Assembly (NCBI RefSeq): GCF_036250675.1
Contig: NZ_CP109592.1
Coordinates: 9,610,001-9,674,000, forward strand
Direction of reading: 5' to 3'
Length of the DNA: 64,000 nucleotides
DNA from: Streptomyces sp. NBC_01689
GTDB taxonomy: Bacteria; Actinomycetota; Actinomycetes; Streptomycetales; Streptomycetaceae
Within the stretch, counting starts at the first letter, position 1. Each line of letters begins with the position of its first letter. The notes beneath the pieces were generated by a model that saw only the letters and a program-made list of their open reading frames with translations, did not search any database and was not told the DNA's origin. Position numbers and translations under genes: made by a program. Positions 50,435 through 59,107 of this stretch are shown in pieces.

Positions 50435-53400
50435 TCAGCGGGTGGTCTGCAGATGGTCCAGGCACAGTTCGTACAGGTCCTCGGCGTGGGTCTCGTGCCA
50501 GCCCTCGGGAGCGGGCACGCAGGCCGGCCACAGGGCGTGCCGGTCGCGGTCGTCGGACAGGACGACGAAGGTGGCGTACTCGTCGGCGAAGGGATCGTCG
50601 GCGGGCGGCCCGCCGAGGACGGTCAGCCGGCCGTCGGCGTCGATGCGGGCGGCACGGCCGGTGCGCCACATCAGGGCGGTCCCCGCGCCGGGGCCGGCCA
50701 GCGGGTCGGGCAGGAAACGCTCACCGGTGGCCGCGGGGTCCCCGGTGTAGCCGCGGGCGACCCCGACGCCCGCGATGTACAGGCTCCCGGTGCGGCCGTC
50801 CCCGGCGGGCCGCAGGTGCGCGTCCAGGACGTAGGCGCGGTGGCCGGGGGCGGGCCGGGGTCCGGCGGGGGTGTGCTCGACGCGCAGCCGGCCCTCCGGC
50901 CAGCCGCCGGGCACGCTCAGCGCGAGGTCCCCGGCGTCGGCAGCGGCAGCGGCAGCGGCAGTGGCGGCGTCACCGCCGAGCAGCACGCTCGCTCCGCAGC
51001 CGCGCAGCCGCTCCAGGACGGCGTCGGGCGCGGCGCCGTCCGGCGGGGCGGCGGGCAGGTGGACACGGGCGCCGCCGACCAGGGCCGCGAGCAGGCCGAG
51101 CGCGGTGTCCGCGTCCGGGTAACCGGCCGTCAGCCAGGCCGCGTCGGCGGCCGGGGCGAGAGTGGCGGCGACGACGCTCTCGGGACCGATCTCCACCAGC
51201 GCGCCCGCCGGACCGCCCGCCCCCGCCGTGCCGGTGGCGTCGCGGGTGGCGGGGGCCAGCACCACCGGGTGCGCGGGGTGCGCGGTGTGCGGGGGGCGCA
51301 CGGGCCGGGCCGGGGTGGCGGGCAGCAGGTCCGCGGCCGGGTCGCGGACCAGCCGGGCGGCGCCGGGCACGGGCGGCAGGGCCCGGTCGGCGGCCTCGTC
51401 GAGGAGCAGGACGGCCGGCCGGGCGAGGGCGGGCAGGGCGCGGGCCGGGTCGAGGGGCAGGCAGGCGGCGCCGGTCTTGGCGATGGCGAGGACGGCGACC
51501 GCGAAGCCGGTCGGGGAGGCGACCGCGGTCGCCACCGCGGTGCCGGGGCCGGCCCGGTGCGCGAGCAGCGCGTGGGCGAGCAGGTCGGAACGGGCGTCCA
51601 GTTCGGCGTAGTCCATGCCCGCCAGGGCCGGCGCGCCGGGGGTACGGGCGGCCTGGGCGGCGAACAGGTCGGCGACGCCGGCCTCCGGCAGGTCCAGGGC
51701 CGGCCCCGCCCACCGCCGCACACCGTCGGACGGTGAACCGGGCGCGGTGCGCAGCCTGCTCAGCACGGTGGCGGGAGCGTCCGCGGCGGCTTCGAGCAAC
51801 GCGGTCAGCAGACCGGTCAGACGGGCGGCGGCCGCCTCCCCGACACTGCCGTGGTCGAAGGCGGCGCTGACGGTGATGCCGGCCGGCGCACCGGCCGGGG
51901 TCTGCCGCTCGGTCAGGGTCAGATCGAGACCGGCGTCCTGCGCGGGGAGTTGCGGCGGCACCGCCTGCACGGTCAGCCCGGCCGCCTCGTACTCGGCGCA
52001 GCTCTCCGCCAGGACACTCAGCGCGATCCCGCCGGGCCGGGCCAGCGCCGCACCGCCGTCGCGGTAGGCGGCGAGGTCGGCGGCGCGCACCCGCCGCAGC
52101 AGTTCGGTGAAGGCCGGGTCGCCCGAGGTGTCCACCGACAGGGCCAGCACCCGCCCGTAGGGGCCCACCGCGCGGCGCAGAGCGGCGCTGTCGCGGGCCG
52201 GTACCGGCGCGGCCAGGGTGACGACGTCCCCCGCGCCGAGCCGGGCGAGCAGGGCCGCGAGCGCGGCGTGCACCACCATGAACAGGGTGACGCCCTGCTC
52301 GGCGGCCAGCCGGACCAGCCGCTCGTGCAGGCCCGCGTCCCAGTCCAGGCCGAGACGGCCGCCGTCCCGCCCGCCGGCCGGAGTGGGCCCGCTGCCCGGA
52401 ACCACGGTGGGCGCGAGATCACCGGCCAGCGCCCGCGGAGCCGCCTCCGGCGCGCCGCCGTCCCGGTGCGGGGCGCCGCCGGTGGCCCGCGCCCCGTAGG
52501 CCAGGGCCAGTTCGGCGGCCAGCGGGGTGTGCGACCACAGGTCGACCAGACCGGCCGGCAGCGTGAGCTCCAGCAGATGGTCGTCGGCGGCCGGCGTGCG
52601 CAGCCGGGTGCCCGCCGACCCCAGCCGGCTGTTGCGCAGCGCCTCGTGACGGCGCCCCAGATCGCCCAGCGCCTCCTCCAGCGCCCGAACGCTCAAAGCG
52701 CCGCGCAGCCGCAGCGGCAGCACCGCGCAGCCCTCCCCGGCACCGGCCCGGCCGGGCCCGGTGGCGTCGGCCGGCCCGTCACCCACGAGAGCGGCGAACA
52801 GCGCGGGCGTGGGTGCCTCGTACAGGGCACGGCTGCCCGGGTCGGCACCCAGCACCGCCCGCGCCCGGGCCAGCAGCCGGGCCGCGGCCAGCGAATGCCC
52901 GCCGATCCGGAAGAAGTCGGAGTCGGCGTGGACCGTGCGCCGCGGCACCCCGATCACCTCGGCGAACAGATCCCGCACGATCTCCTGCAGCGGGGTGCCC
53001 GGCGGCGTACCGGGCCGGTCGGCACTGAACGCGGGCGCCGGCAGCGCGGCCCGGTCCACCTTGCTGTTGGCGTTCAGCGGCAGCGCCGCCAGCGTCATCA
53101 GCGCCGACGGGATCATGTAGTCCGGCAACCGCTCCTGCAGATGGGCACGCAGGACGACCTCGGTGTCGACGGTGCCGCGGAAGGCGGTCGGAGTGTTCGC
53201 ACAGTCCCCGGCCGCCACCACGGGCGCCGCGTACACACCGGTCAGCGGACCGGCCGGCACCTGGCCCGGGTCGACGAAGACGACGTCCAGGAGCCGGCCC
53301 TCCTCGGCCGACCAGGTCGGCAGGGCCCGGTAGCCGGCCCGCTCCCCGGCCGCGCACAGCTCCTCCGGGTCGGGCGCGCCGCCGCCGTCGGCCAGCAGCG

Positions 53401-55831
53401 CCGCCGCACCGGCCGCCCCCGCCGCACCCTCGCGCAGCGCGCGCATCGCCGCCCACTCGCCGTGCACCCGCCGGTTGGGCACCCCGGCCAGCCGCACGGC
53501 GGCCGGCCGCCGCGCCCGCAGACACGCCTCCACATCCGCCGCCGAGACGGCCTCACGCCCCCACACCAGACGGGGAGCACCGGAGAGGTCCGCCACCGGG
53601 GCGGCGGTCGACAGGACCGCCTCGTAGCGGTAGCGGGTCAGCTCGTTGTGCGCACCGCCGCGCTTGACCCGTACGTCCACCGCGCGCACCGCGGGCAGTT
53701 CACGCGCCCACGCCGCGAACAGGGCCGGGGAGAGCAGCAGTTCGGTCTCCAGCGCCACCCGCTGCTCCACCGCACGCCACACGTCCGCGCCGTCGGCCGG
53801 CTCCGGCCGCCCGGCCCGCGTGGCGAGTTCGACCCCGGTCTGCAGACAGGACGCCAGGTCGAGGTTGCGCACATCGCCCAGGAGCACCGAACCGCCGGGC
53901 GCGAGCAGCGGCAGCACCCCCTCCACGACGGTGCGCAGATACGCCAGCCGGGGGAAGTACTGCAGGACCGAGTTGACGACGACGGTGTCGAAGTACCCGA
54001 CGGGCAGCCCCTCCAGGTCGTCGGCGCCGCGGCAGCTCAGCCGCACCTTGCCGCGCAGCCGCTCGTCCGCCCCGGTCTGCGCCCGCAGTGCCTCGATGAC
54101 CGAGGCGGAGAAGTCGGTCGCCCAGTACTCCTCGCACTCCGGCTCACCGGCCAGCCGCGCCATCAGCAGACCGGTGCCGACACCGATCTCCAGGACGCGC
54201 CGCCCGCCGAGCTCACGGACCCGCTCCACCGTCGCCGCCCGCCACTGCCGCATCTCCTCCAGCGCAATGGGACGGGCGTCGTAACTGCTGTTCCAGCCCG
54301 CGAAGTTCTCCCCGTACGCGGCCTCGCCGGCGTCGTCGTAGAGCGTCTCGTAGATCTCCTTCCACTCGGTGAGCTGCTCGCTCTCGCGTGCCGCCACCCG
54401 CCGCACGGCCGGCACCACATGCGCCACCAGACGCCGCTCCCCGCCCCCGCCGCCCCCGGCACTCCCGTCGTACCCGCCGCCCCTGCCGCGCCCGGTGTCC
54501 TCGCCGGGCTCGGCGGTGGTGTGCACCGACACGACCGCCTCGGACACTGCCGGGTGCGCGGTCAGCACGGACTCGATCTCACCCAGCTCGATACGGAAAC
54601 CGCGCAGCTTGACCTGGTTGTCGACCCGGCCGGTGAACTCCATCGCCCCGTCCTCGCGCAGCCGCACCAGATCGCCCGTGCGGTACAGCAGTCCGCCGCC
54701 GGGGGTGAAACGGTCCTCGACGAACCGCTGCGCGGTCAGCTCGGGCCGGTCCAGGTAGCCGGTGGCCAGGCCCGGCCCGCCCAGCAGGAGTTCACCGACA
54801 CCGCCCGGCGCGGCCGGGCTGCCGTCCGCGCTCACCACGACGGCGACGGTGGCACCCAGCGGCCGCCCGATCGGCACGGTCCGCGCGTCCGGCGCGACGC
54901 CGGTCACCTCGTGCCAGGTGGCGAACGTGGTGGTCTCGGTCGGCCCGTACACGTGCAGCAGCCGCCCCGGCCCGCCGGCCGCCAGGACCTGCCGCACCCG
55001 GCGCGGGTCGCAGGCCTCGCCGCCGAACAGGACGGTGCGCAGCGGGGCGAAGGCGCCGGGCCGCTCGCGGGCGATCTGGTGGAACAGCGCGGTGGTCAGG
55101 AAGACGGTGCTCACCTCGTGCTCGCGGACCGCGGCGGCGAAACGGGCCGGGTCGACGACGGTGGCCTTGGCCAGCCCGACCAGCCGGGCACCGGCGGCGA
55201 GAGTGGACCAGATCTCGAAGGTGACCGCGTCGAAGGCGGGGTTGGCGGCCTGGGCGACCACGTCGTCCGGCGTCAGACGCACGTAGTCGGTGGAGGCCAC
55301 CAGGTCGAGGACGGCGCGGTGCGGGACGACGACGCCCTTGGGGGTGCCGGTGGTCCCGGAGGTGTAGCAGACGTAGGCCGCGTCCCCGGGCGCCGGCCGC
55401 ACGGCCGGCAGGTCCGCGGGCCGGGCCGCGATCGGGCCCGCGTCCGCGTCCAGGTCGACGGCGACCGCGTCCAGCCCCGCGTACCCACCGGCCCCGCCGC
55501 CCTCGGTCAGCACGGCGCGGGCCGCGCTGTCCCGCACGATCAGCCGGCGGCGCAGCTCCGGATGGTCCGGGTCCACCGGCACGTACGCCGCGCCCGCCCG
55601 CACCACGGCGAGGAACGCGGTCACCAGGTGCGGGCCCGGCCCGAGCGCGGTCACCACCCGGTCCCCGGGAGCGACCCCCAGCGCCCCCAGATGAGCGGCG
55701 AGACGGTTGGCCGCCGCGCTCAGCTCCCGGTAGGTGAGCGAGACGCCGCGGCCGTCGGCCGAGGGGTAGGTGACGGCGGTCGCCTCGGGCCGCGTACGGA
55801 CGTGCTGCTCGATCAGGCCGGAGAGTGACAT
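50435..55831 (-). CDS. NRPS: A with inserted methyltransferase, T, degenerate C, degenerate A, MbtH
   Basis: A 1798-residue protein. The first adenylation domain is intact (CYTSGTTGTPKG, YGPTETTTFATW, YRTGDLVRL) with a methyltransferase between A8 and A10 (residues about 480-740, motif LEIGVGTGLLMARLAG), so it should make an N- or C-methylated aminoacyl thioester. A10 reads LPLNANSKVDR. The carrier serine is near 977 (IGGHSLAAARL). The next C domain has PAGLVDLWS in place of HHxxxDGWS and should be inactive. A shortened A domain without A3 motif follows, then an MbtH-like end (DEYATFVVLSDD and CVPAPEGWHETHAEDLYELC). There is no thioesterase. My rough specificity code is D-A-F-T-L-G-V-T-F-K, substrate unclear. 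The ATG at 55831 was chosen for family fit. Confidence 0.88.
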   Translation of the reverse strand: MSLSGLIEQHVRTRPEATAVTYPSADGRGVSLTYRELSAAANRLAAHLGALGVAPGDRVVTALGPGPHLVTAFLAVVRAGAAYVPVDPDHPELRRRLIVRDSAARAVLTEGGGAGGYAGLDAVAVDLDADAGPIAARPADLPAVRPAPGDAAYVCYTSGTTGTPKGVVVPHRAVLDLVASTDYVRLTPDDVVAQAANPAFDAVTFEIWSTLAAGARLVGLAKATVVDPARFAAAVREHEVSTVFLTTALFHQIARERPGAFAPLRTVLFGGEACDPRRVRQVLAAGGPGRLLHVYGPTETTTFATWHEVTGVAPDARTVPIGRPLGATVAVVVSADGSPAAPGGVGELLLGGPGLATGYLDRPELTAQRFVEDRFTPGGGLLYRTGDLVRLREDGAMEFTGRVDNQVKLRGFRIELGEIESVLTAHPAVSEAVVSVHTTAEPGEDTGRGRGGGYDGSAGGGGGGERRLVAHVVPAVRRVAARESEQLTEWKEIYETLYDDAGEAAYGENFAGWNSSYDARPIALEEMRQWRAATVERVRELGGRRVLEIGVGTGLLMARLAGEPECEEYWATDFSASVIEALRAQTGADERLRGKVRLSCRGADDLEGLPVGYFDTVVVNSVLQYFPRLAYLRTVVEGVLPLLAPGGSVLLGDVRNLDLASCLQTGVELATRAGRPEPADGADVWRAVEQRVALETELLLSPALFAAWARELPAVRAVDVRVKRGGAHNELTRYRYEAVLSTAAPVADLSGAPRLVWGREAVSAADVEACLRARRPAAVRLAGVPNRRVHGEWAAMRALREGAAGAAGAAALLADGGGAPDPEELCAAGERAGYRALPTWSAEEGRLLDVVFVDPGQVPAGPLTGVYAAPVVAAGDCANTPTAFRGTVDTEVVLRAHLQERLPDYMIPSALMTLAALPLNANSKVDRAALPAPAFSADRPGTPPGTPLQEIVRDLFAEVIGVPRRTVHADSDFFRIGGHSLAAARLLARARAVLGADPGSRALYEAPTPALFAALVGDGPADATGPGRAGAGEGCAVLPLRLRGALSVRALEEALGDLGRRHEALRNSRLGSAGTRLRTPAADDHLLELTLPAGLVDLWSHTPLAAELALAYGARATGGAPHRDGGAPEAAPRALAGDLAPTVVPGSGPTPAGGRDGGRLGLDWDAGLHERLVRLAAEQGVTLFMVVHAALAALLARLGAGDVVTLAAPVPARDSAALRRAVGPYGRVLALSVDTSGDPAFTELLRRVRAADLAAYRDGGAALARPGGIALSVLAESCAEYEAAGLTVQAVPPQLPAQDAGLDLTLTERQTPAGAPAGITVSAAFDHGSVGEAAAARLTGLLTALLEAAADAPATVLSRLRTAPGSPSDGVRRWAGPALDLPEAGVADLFAAQAARTPGAPALAGMDYAELDARSDLLAHALLAHRAGPGTAVATAVASPTGFAVAVLAIAKTGAACLPLDPARALPALARPAVLLLDEAADRALPPVPGAARLVRDPAADLLPATPARPVRPPHTAHPAHPVVLAPATRDATGTAGAGGPAGALVEIGPESVVAATLAPAADAAWLTAGYPDADTALGLLAALVGGARVHLPAAPPDGAAPDAVLERLRGCGASVLLGGDAATAAAAAAADAGDLALSVPGGWPEGRLRVEHTPAGPRPAPGHRAYVLDAHLRPAGDGRTGSLYIAGVGVARGYTGDPAATGERFLPDPLAGPGAGTALMWRTGRAARIDADGRLTVLGGPPADDPFADEYATFVVLSDDRDRHALWPACVPAPEGWHETHAEDLYELCLDHLQTTR

Positions 55832-55878
55832 ACGGGCTCGCTCCTTCGACAGCGGCTCGGAAGGACGGACGGCTCCGC

Positions 55879-55908
55879 CTTGGCAAAACCTTGCCAAGAG
55901 GTTGGCAA
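55879..55908. promoter_or_regulatory. Palindromic operator before the NRPS gene
   Basis: CTTGGCAA and TTGCCAAG form a perfect 8-bp inverted repeat with spacer AACC (55879-55898), and a further TTGGCAA follows at 55902. It lies 50 to 80 bp upstream of the NRPS start. It resembles the GGCAAA palindrome ahead of the XRE gene at 2.6 kb. Confidence 0.62.
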
Positions 55909-56075
55909 CAAGATCTTGAGAGCGTGTCTCGCACTGCTGGAGCACCGCTGGAGCCCCTGCCGGGGGCCGTCAGGGACGGCCGCCGGGGCCGCCGGCCGCC
56001 GGGACGCGCGGGAATGCCGGGGCGGGAGGGACGTCCGGGCGGGCGGGTCCGGCGGGCCCGAGCCGGCATCCCCCG

Positions 56076-56672
56076 CTAGACGTCCCGCCAGCCGGGTTCG
56101 AGGCGGTCGAGGAGGGCGTGGAAGGCCGCGCCGGCCCGGTCCCAGTCGCCGGTGGTCAGGGGGGCCATGAGCAAGCCGAAGGTCGCGTCGAGCAGGAGGG
56201 TGGCCTCCGTGCGGGCCCGGGCCTCGGTCATGCCCAGATCGCGGAAGGCGGCGGTGAGCAGGCGCATCCACTCGCTCATCGCGTTGCGCATGACCGGCCC
56301 GTACCGGTCGGGGTGGAGCAGGCTGACGGCCATGATCTCGAGATAGAGGGGGAGCGTGGCGCGCAGCTCGGGAGAGCTGAACTGCCGCCAGGTCTCCTCC
56401 ATGAAGCGGCGCATCCCCGCCGCGTCCCGGGGCGAGGTGGCGGAGCGGAGCAGCCGGTGGGCGCGCAGCAGCGGCCGCCTCTCGTACACGGCGAGTGCCT
56501 CGGCGACCATGCGTTCCTTGCTGCCGAAGTAGTACAGCAGCATGCGGTCGCTGGTCCCCAGGTCCCGGGCGAGCGGGCGCAGGGACAGGTCGGCCAGGCC
56601 GTTGCGGACGATGTAGGCGCGGACCCGGTCCAGGAGGTCGCGTCGTTTGGCCGGGTCGGGCGGCCGTGACAT
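56076..56672 (-). CDS. TetR-family regulator
   Basis: A 198-residue TetR protein with DNA-binding segment AYIVRNGLADLSLRPLARDL then GTSDRMLLYYFGSKERMVAE. The C-terminal half (FMEETWRQFSSPELRATLPL, ATLLLDATFGLLMAPLTTGD) is a ligand domain. It diverges from the RsbW-like gene, and the intergenic region holds two perfect palindromes that are its probable operators. It is not clearly part of the biosynthetic pathway. Confidence 0.88.
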   Translation of the reverse strand: MSRPPDPAKRRDLLDRVRAYIVRNGLADLSLRPLARDLGTSDRMLLYYFGSKERMVAEALAVYERRPLLRAHRLLRSATSPRDAAGMRRFMEETWRQFSSPELRATLPLYLEIMAVSLLHPDRYGPVMRNAMSEWMRLLTAAFRDLGMTEARARTEATLLLDATFGLLMAPLTTGDWDRAGAAFHALLDRLEPGWRDV

Positions 56673-56753
56673 GAGGGGCTCCCACCTGCGGTCGTGCGGG
56701 GTCCGGACACACCCCGCTCGTCCGTTTGATCAACTTATGTCCAGGTATTTACC

Positions 56754-56797
56754 GTAGCGCACGCTACATGTATATTTATGGATGTAGCGTGCGCTAC
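56754..56797. promoter_or_regulatory. Twin palindromes GTAGCGCACGCTAC and GTAGCGTGCGCTAC
   Basis: Two 14-bp palindromes at 56754-56767 and 56784-56797 differ only at the centre and lie 30 bp apart. The whole block is also one larger inverted repeat. The AT-richer bases between them (TGTATATTTATG) are typical of a divergent promoter. It is a probable TetR operator. Confidence 0.78.
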
Positions 56798-56894
56798 GTG
56801 AATGTGGGATCTGGCAGCTGCCCACCCCGGTCGTCGACAGGCCTCGGCCGCCCGGCAGCGATCACCGCCAGCCGTACGGAAGGGACTGATTCCC

Positions 56895-57503
56895 ATGGCC
56901 GCCTGGGCCGTCGACCTCGCCTCGATCTCGTACCTGGGGTTCTTCGCCCGGTTCTCCCGGAATCGGACCGAGGGGCCCGCGCGGAAAGCCGCCACGGACC
57001 GCGCCCAGGACGTCGATCCGGCGCCGGAGGCCGCGCCCACCTCATGGCTCGCCCGGAGCCAGGCCCTGTGGTCGCGCTCCCTGGAGCCCCTGCGGCCGCT
57101 CGACGCGCCGCGCGCCCGGGCCACCGCCCGGGACGCCTCCTGGCCCCTGTCGCGGGAGCTGACCTCGGTCCGCCGGGCCCGGCGGATGGCGACCGCCCAG
57201 CTGAGCGAGTGGGACCTGGAGGAGCTGGCCGACACCACCGAGCTCCTGGTCAGCGAACTGGTCACCAACGCCCTGCGCCACACCCGCGGCCCGCTGCGGC
57301 TCAACCTGTACGCGCGCGGCTCCCACCTGCGGTGCGAGGTCGAGGACACCGAGTCCACCGGCCCCGTACGCCGCTTCGTCGACGCCGACGCGGAGAGCGG
57401 GCGCGGCACGGAACTGCTCGACCTGCTCACCGAGACCTGGGGCAGCACCCGCACGGCCACCGGCAAGACCATGTGGTTCGAGATACCCGCACCGACGTCC
57501 TGA
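56895..57503 (+). CDS. RsbW-like ATP-binding protein (anti-sigma-factor kinase type)
   Basis: A 202-residue protein with a HATPase_c domain in the C-terminal 130 residues. The N-box is LLVSELVTNALRHTRG and a GRGTELLDLL motif forms the ATP lid region. Streptomyces have many such small regulators, most of unknown targets. The first 70 residues are variable. The ATG at 56895 was preferred to the ATG at 56802, which lies close to the operators. Confidence 0.85.
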   Translation: MAAWAVDLASISYLGFFARFSRNRTEGPARKAATDRAQDVDPAPEAAPTSWLARSQALWSRSLEPLRPLDAPRARATARDASWPLSRELTSVRRARRMATAQLSEWDLEELADTTELLVSELVTNALRHTRGPLRLNLYARGSHLRCEVEDTESTGPVRRFVDADAESGRGTELLDLLTETWGSTRTATGKTMWFEIPAPTS

Positions 57504-57923
57504 CCGACCCGGGGGCCGAGGAGCGGGCCAGGGGAGGGGGCAGGGGCAAGGGGAGAGGGAGCGCCGGGGTGCTCCCGGCCCGGGTGCGGCGGGTGCTCCC
57601 CGGGGGCGGGCCTCGGCGGCGCCCCCGGGTCCGGGCCCCGTCTCCAGCCGTTCTCGTGCGATTCTGCGGCGGGCCCCGGCACGGTGCCTCCAGCGGGCCG
57701 GGGCGCCACGACCCGCTCCCGCGGTCCTGTGGTCCCGGGGCCCTGTAGTCCCGCGGCGTGTCCGACGTGCCCGACCCGCCGTCTCCCGGCCTTCGCCGGC
57801 ACCCCGGCCCACGCGCCCTCACCGCTTCGCCCTGCCTCGCTCCACCCGCCTCGCCCGCGCCGGCGGGCCGCAAGGTCCGGCCCGTCCGCCCCGGCGGGGC
57901 TCGACCGTCGCACCCGAGTGTGG
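57504..57923. other. Intergenic region upstream of the RiPP-like block
   Basis: Guanine-rich then cytosine-rich sequence without a supported gene. It marks the boundary between the regulatory genes and the peptide block. Confidence 0.5.
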
Positions 57924-57955
57924 TCGAGGACCGCGCGAGGCCCCGCTGGCATGCT
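57924..57955 (+). promoter_or_regulatory. SARP-type operator and promoter of the 45-residue peptide
   Basis: TCGAGGA (57924) and GCGAGGC (57935) are 11 bp apart, eight bases follow and then CATGCT (57950-57955) as -10. A further CCCGAGT lies 11 bp upstream. The peptide gene starts about 57 bp after the -10. Confidence 0.65.
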
Positions 57956-58011
57956 CCAGGGCAGCTCACCGCACCACCGCGGTGAGAACCCCGCCGCCTG
58001 TGGAGGCTGAC

Positions 58012-58149
58012 ATGGGTATCCGCGACACGAAGAACGCGATCGACAACTCCGACAACCCGGAGGAGCTGGCGCAGACGAACATCAGCGTCGAGGAGGAGGA
58101 CGCCTTCGACTCCCCGAAGACGATCATGAACCAGATTTCCAACGCCTGA
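58012..58149 (+). CDS. 45-residue peptide, candidate RiPP precursor
   Basis: An ATG at 58012 with a good GGAGG site encodes 45 residues: an N-terminal stretch MGIRDTKNAIDNSDNPEELA, an acidic middle NISVEEEDAF and a C-terminal DSPKTIMNQISNA. It has no cysteine, membrane segment or signal peptide. Size, the EELA-like leader and a Ser/Thr/Asn/Lys-rich tail fit a RiPP precursor, and two JmjC/cupin oxygenases, an acetyltransferase and an exporter follow. The PKT core also resembles the PKA of the repeat peptide at the right edge, weakly. I do not recognise the family. Confidence 0.6.
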   Translation: MGIRDTKNAIDNSDNPEELAQTNISVEEEDAFDSPKTIMNQISNA

Positions 58150-58246
58150 CACGCCAGACGGCTCCGCCCGGCCGGAACGCCCGCACTCAGCCGAGCGCTC
58201 CGGCCGGCGCCCGGACACCGAAGAAACCAGAGCCCTGGGGGTCGGG

Positions 58247-59107
58247 TTGAACACGTCGCTCGTGGACACTCTGCGCGGCGAGGGAATCTTCGCCGACGCA
58301 TGGAACAAGGAATTCAGGATCCTCCGCGGCGCGGTCGATCCCGCCGGCCACCTCTCCTCCGCCTTCATCGAACAGAAGCTGGACGCCAGCCTGCTGCGCT
58401 GGCCCTACTTCTCGGTGCTGCGCCACGGAGCCGTACCGCCGGAAAGCGCCTACACCCGCTCCCGGGACGTCATCGGGCACCAGCGCCCCGGCTTCCCCGA
58501 CGCCGCGGCGGTCCGCCGGCTGATGTCGGCCGGCGGCACCCTCAAGCTCAACCAGCTCTCCGACTGGCACCGCCCCACCCGCACCGTCGTCGAACAGCTG
58601 CAGGCCGCCGCCGCGGTCGCGGTGGCCTCCTACGTCTTCTGGACCCCGCCCGAGAGCCGCGGCATGCTCCCGCACCGAGACGCCTCCCACGTCGTGGCCC
58701 TCCAGCTCGAAGGCCGCAAGGAATGGCAGCTGTACGCGGGTTCGCAGCAGGTCCGCGCGGACGCCGGCCTCGACGTCGACACCGCCCACCCCACCCACAC
58801 CTTCGTCCTGGAACCCGGTGACGTGCTCTACCTCCCGCACGGCTGGCCCCACGACGCCGTCGCCCGCGACGGCGACTCCCTCCACCTCACCTTCACCCTC
58901 ACCGAACCCACCCCCGACGACCTCCTCGAGGCGCTCGGCCGCCACCTCCTGGACGCGGACCCCGACCTCGCCCACCGCTTCCACACCACCACCCTCGAAC
59001 AGCGCACCGAGCGTGTCCGCACCGCCCTGCTCGCCCACACCCGCCGCCTCGGCGACGACACCTGGGCGCAGGCCGCCCTCACCGCCATGCGGGAGGTGAC
59101 GGGATGA
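58247..59107 (+). CDS. JmjC/cupin-type 2-oxoglutarate oxygenase 1
   Basis: A 286-residue protein of the cupin_4/JmjC superfamily, whose members hydroxylate amino acid side chains in proteins or peptides. Iron ligands are H143 and D145 in LPHRDASHVVALQLEG and H198 in LPHGWPHDA. The segment VLEPGDVLYLPHGWPHDAVA is the family signature. The start is a TTG at 58247 or a GTG at 58262; neither is sure. It overlaps the next oxygenase gene by four bases. The peptide encoded 100 bp upstream is a plausible substrate. Confidence 0.84.
   Translation: MNTSLVDTLRGEGIFADAWNKEFRILRGAVDPAGHLSSAFIEQKLDASLLRWPYFSVLRHGAVPPESAYTRSRDVIGHQRPGFPDAAAVRRLMSAGGTLKLNQLSDWHRPTRTVVEQLQAAAAVAVASYVFWTPPESRGMLPHRDASHVVALQLEGRKEWQLYAGSQQVRADAGLDVDTAHPTHTFVLEPGDVLYLPHGWPHDAVARDGDSLHLTFTLTEPTPDDLLEALGRHLLDADPDLAHRFHTTTLEQRTERVRTALLAHTRRLGDDTWAQAALTAMREVTG

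Noticed and set aside
51851..55828. Plus-strand frame of about 1300 codons opposite the NRPS
   Set aside because: Arg/Gln/Gly-rich translation with no motifs, while the minus strand holds clear A, MT, T and MbtH motifs.
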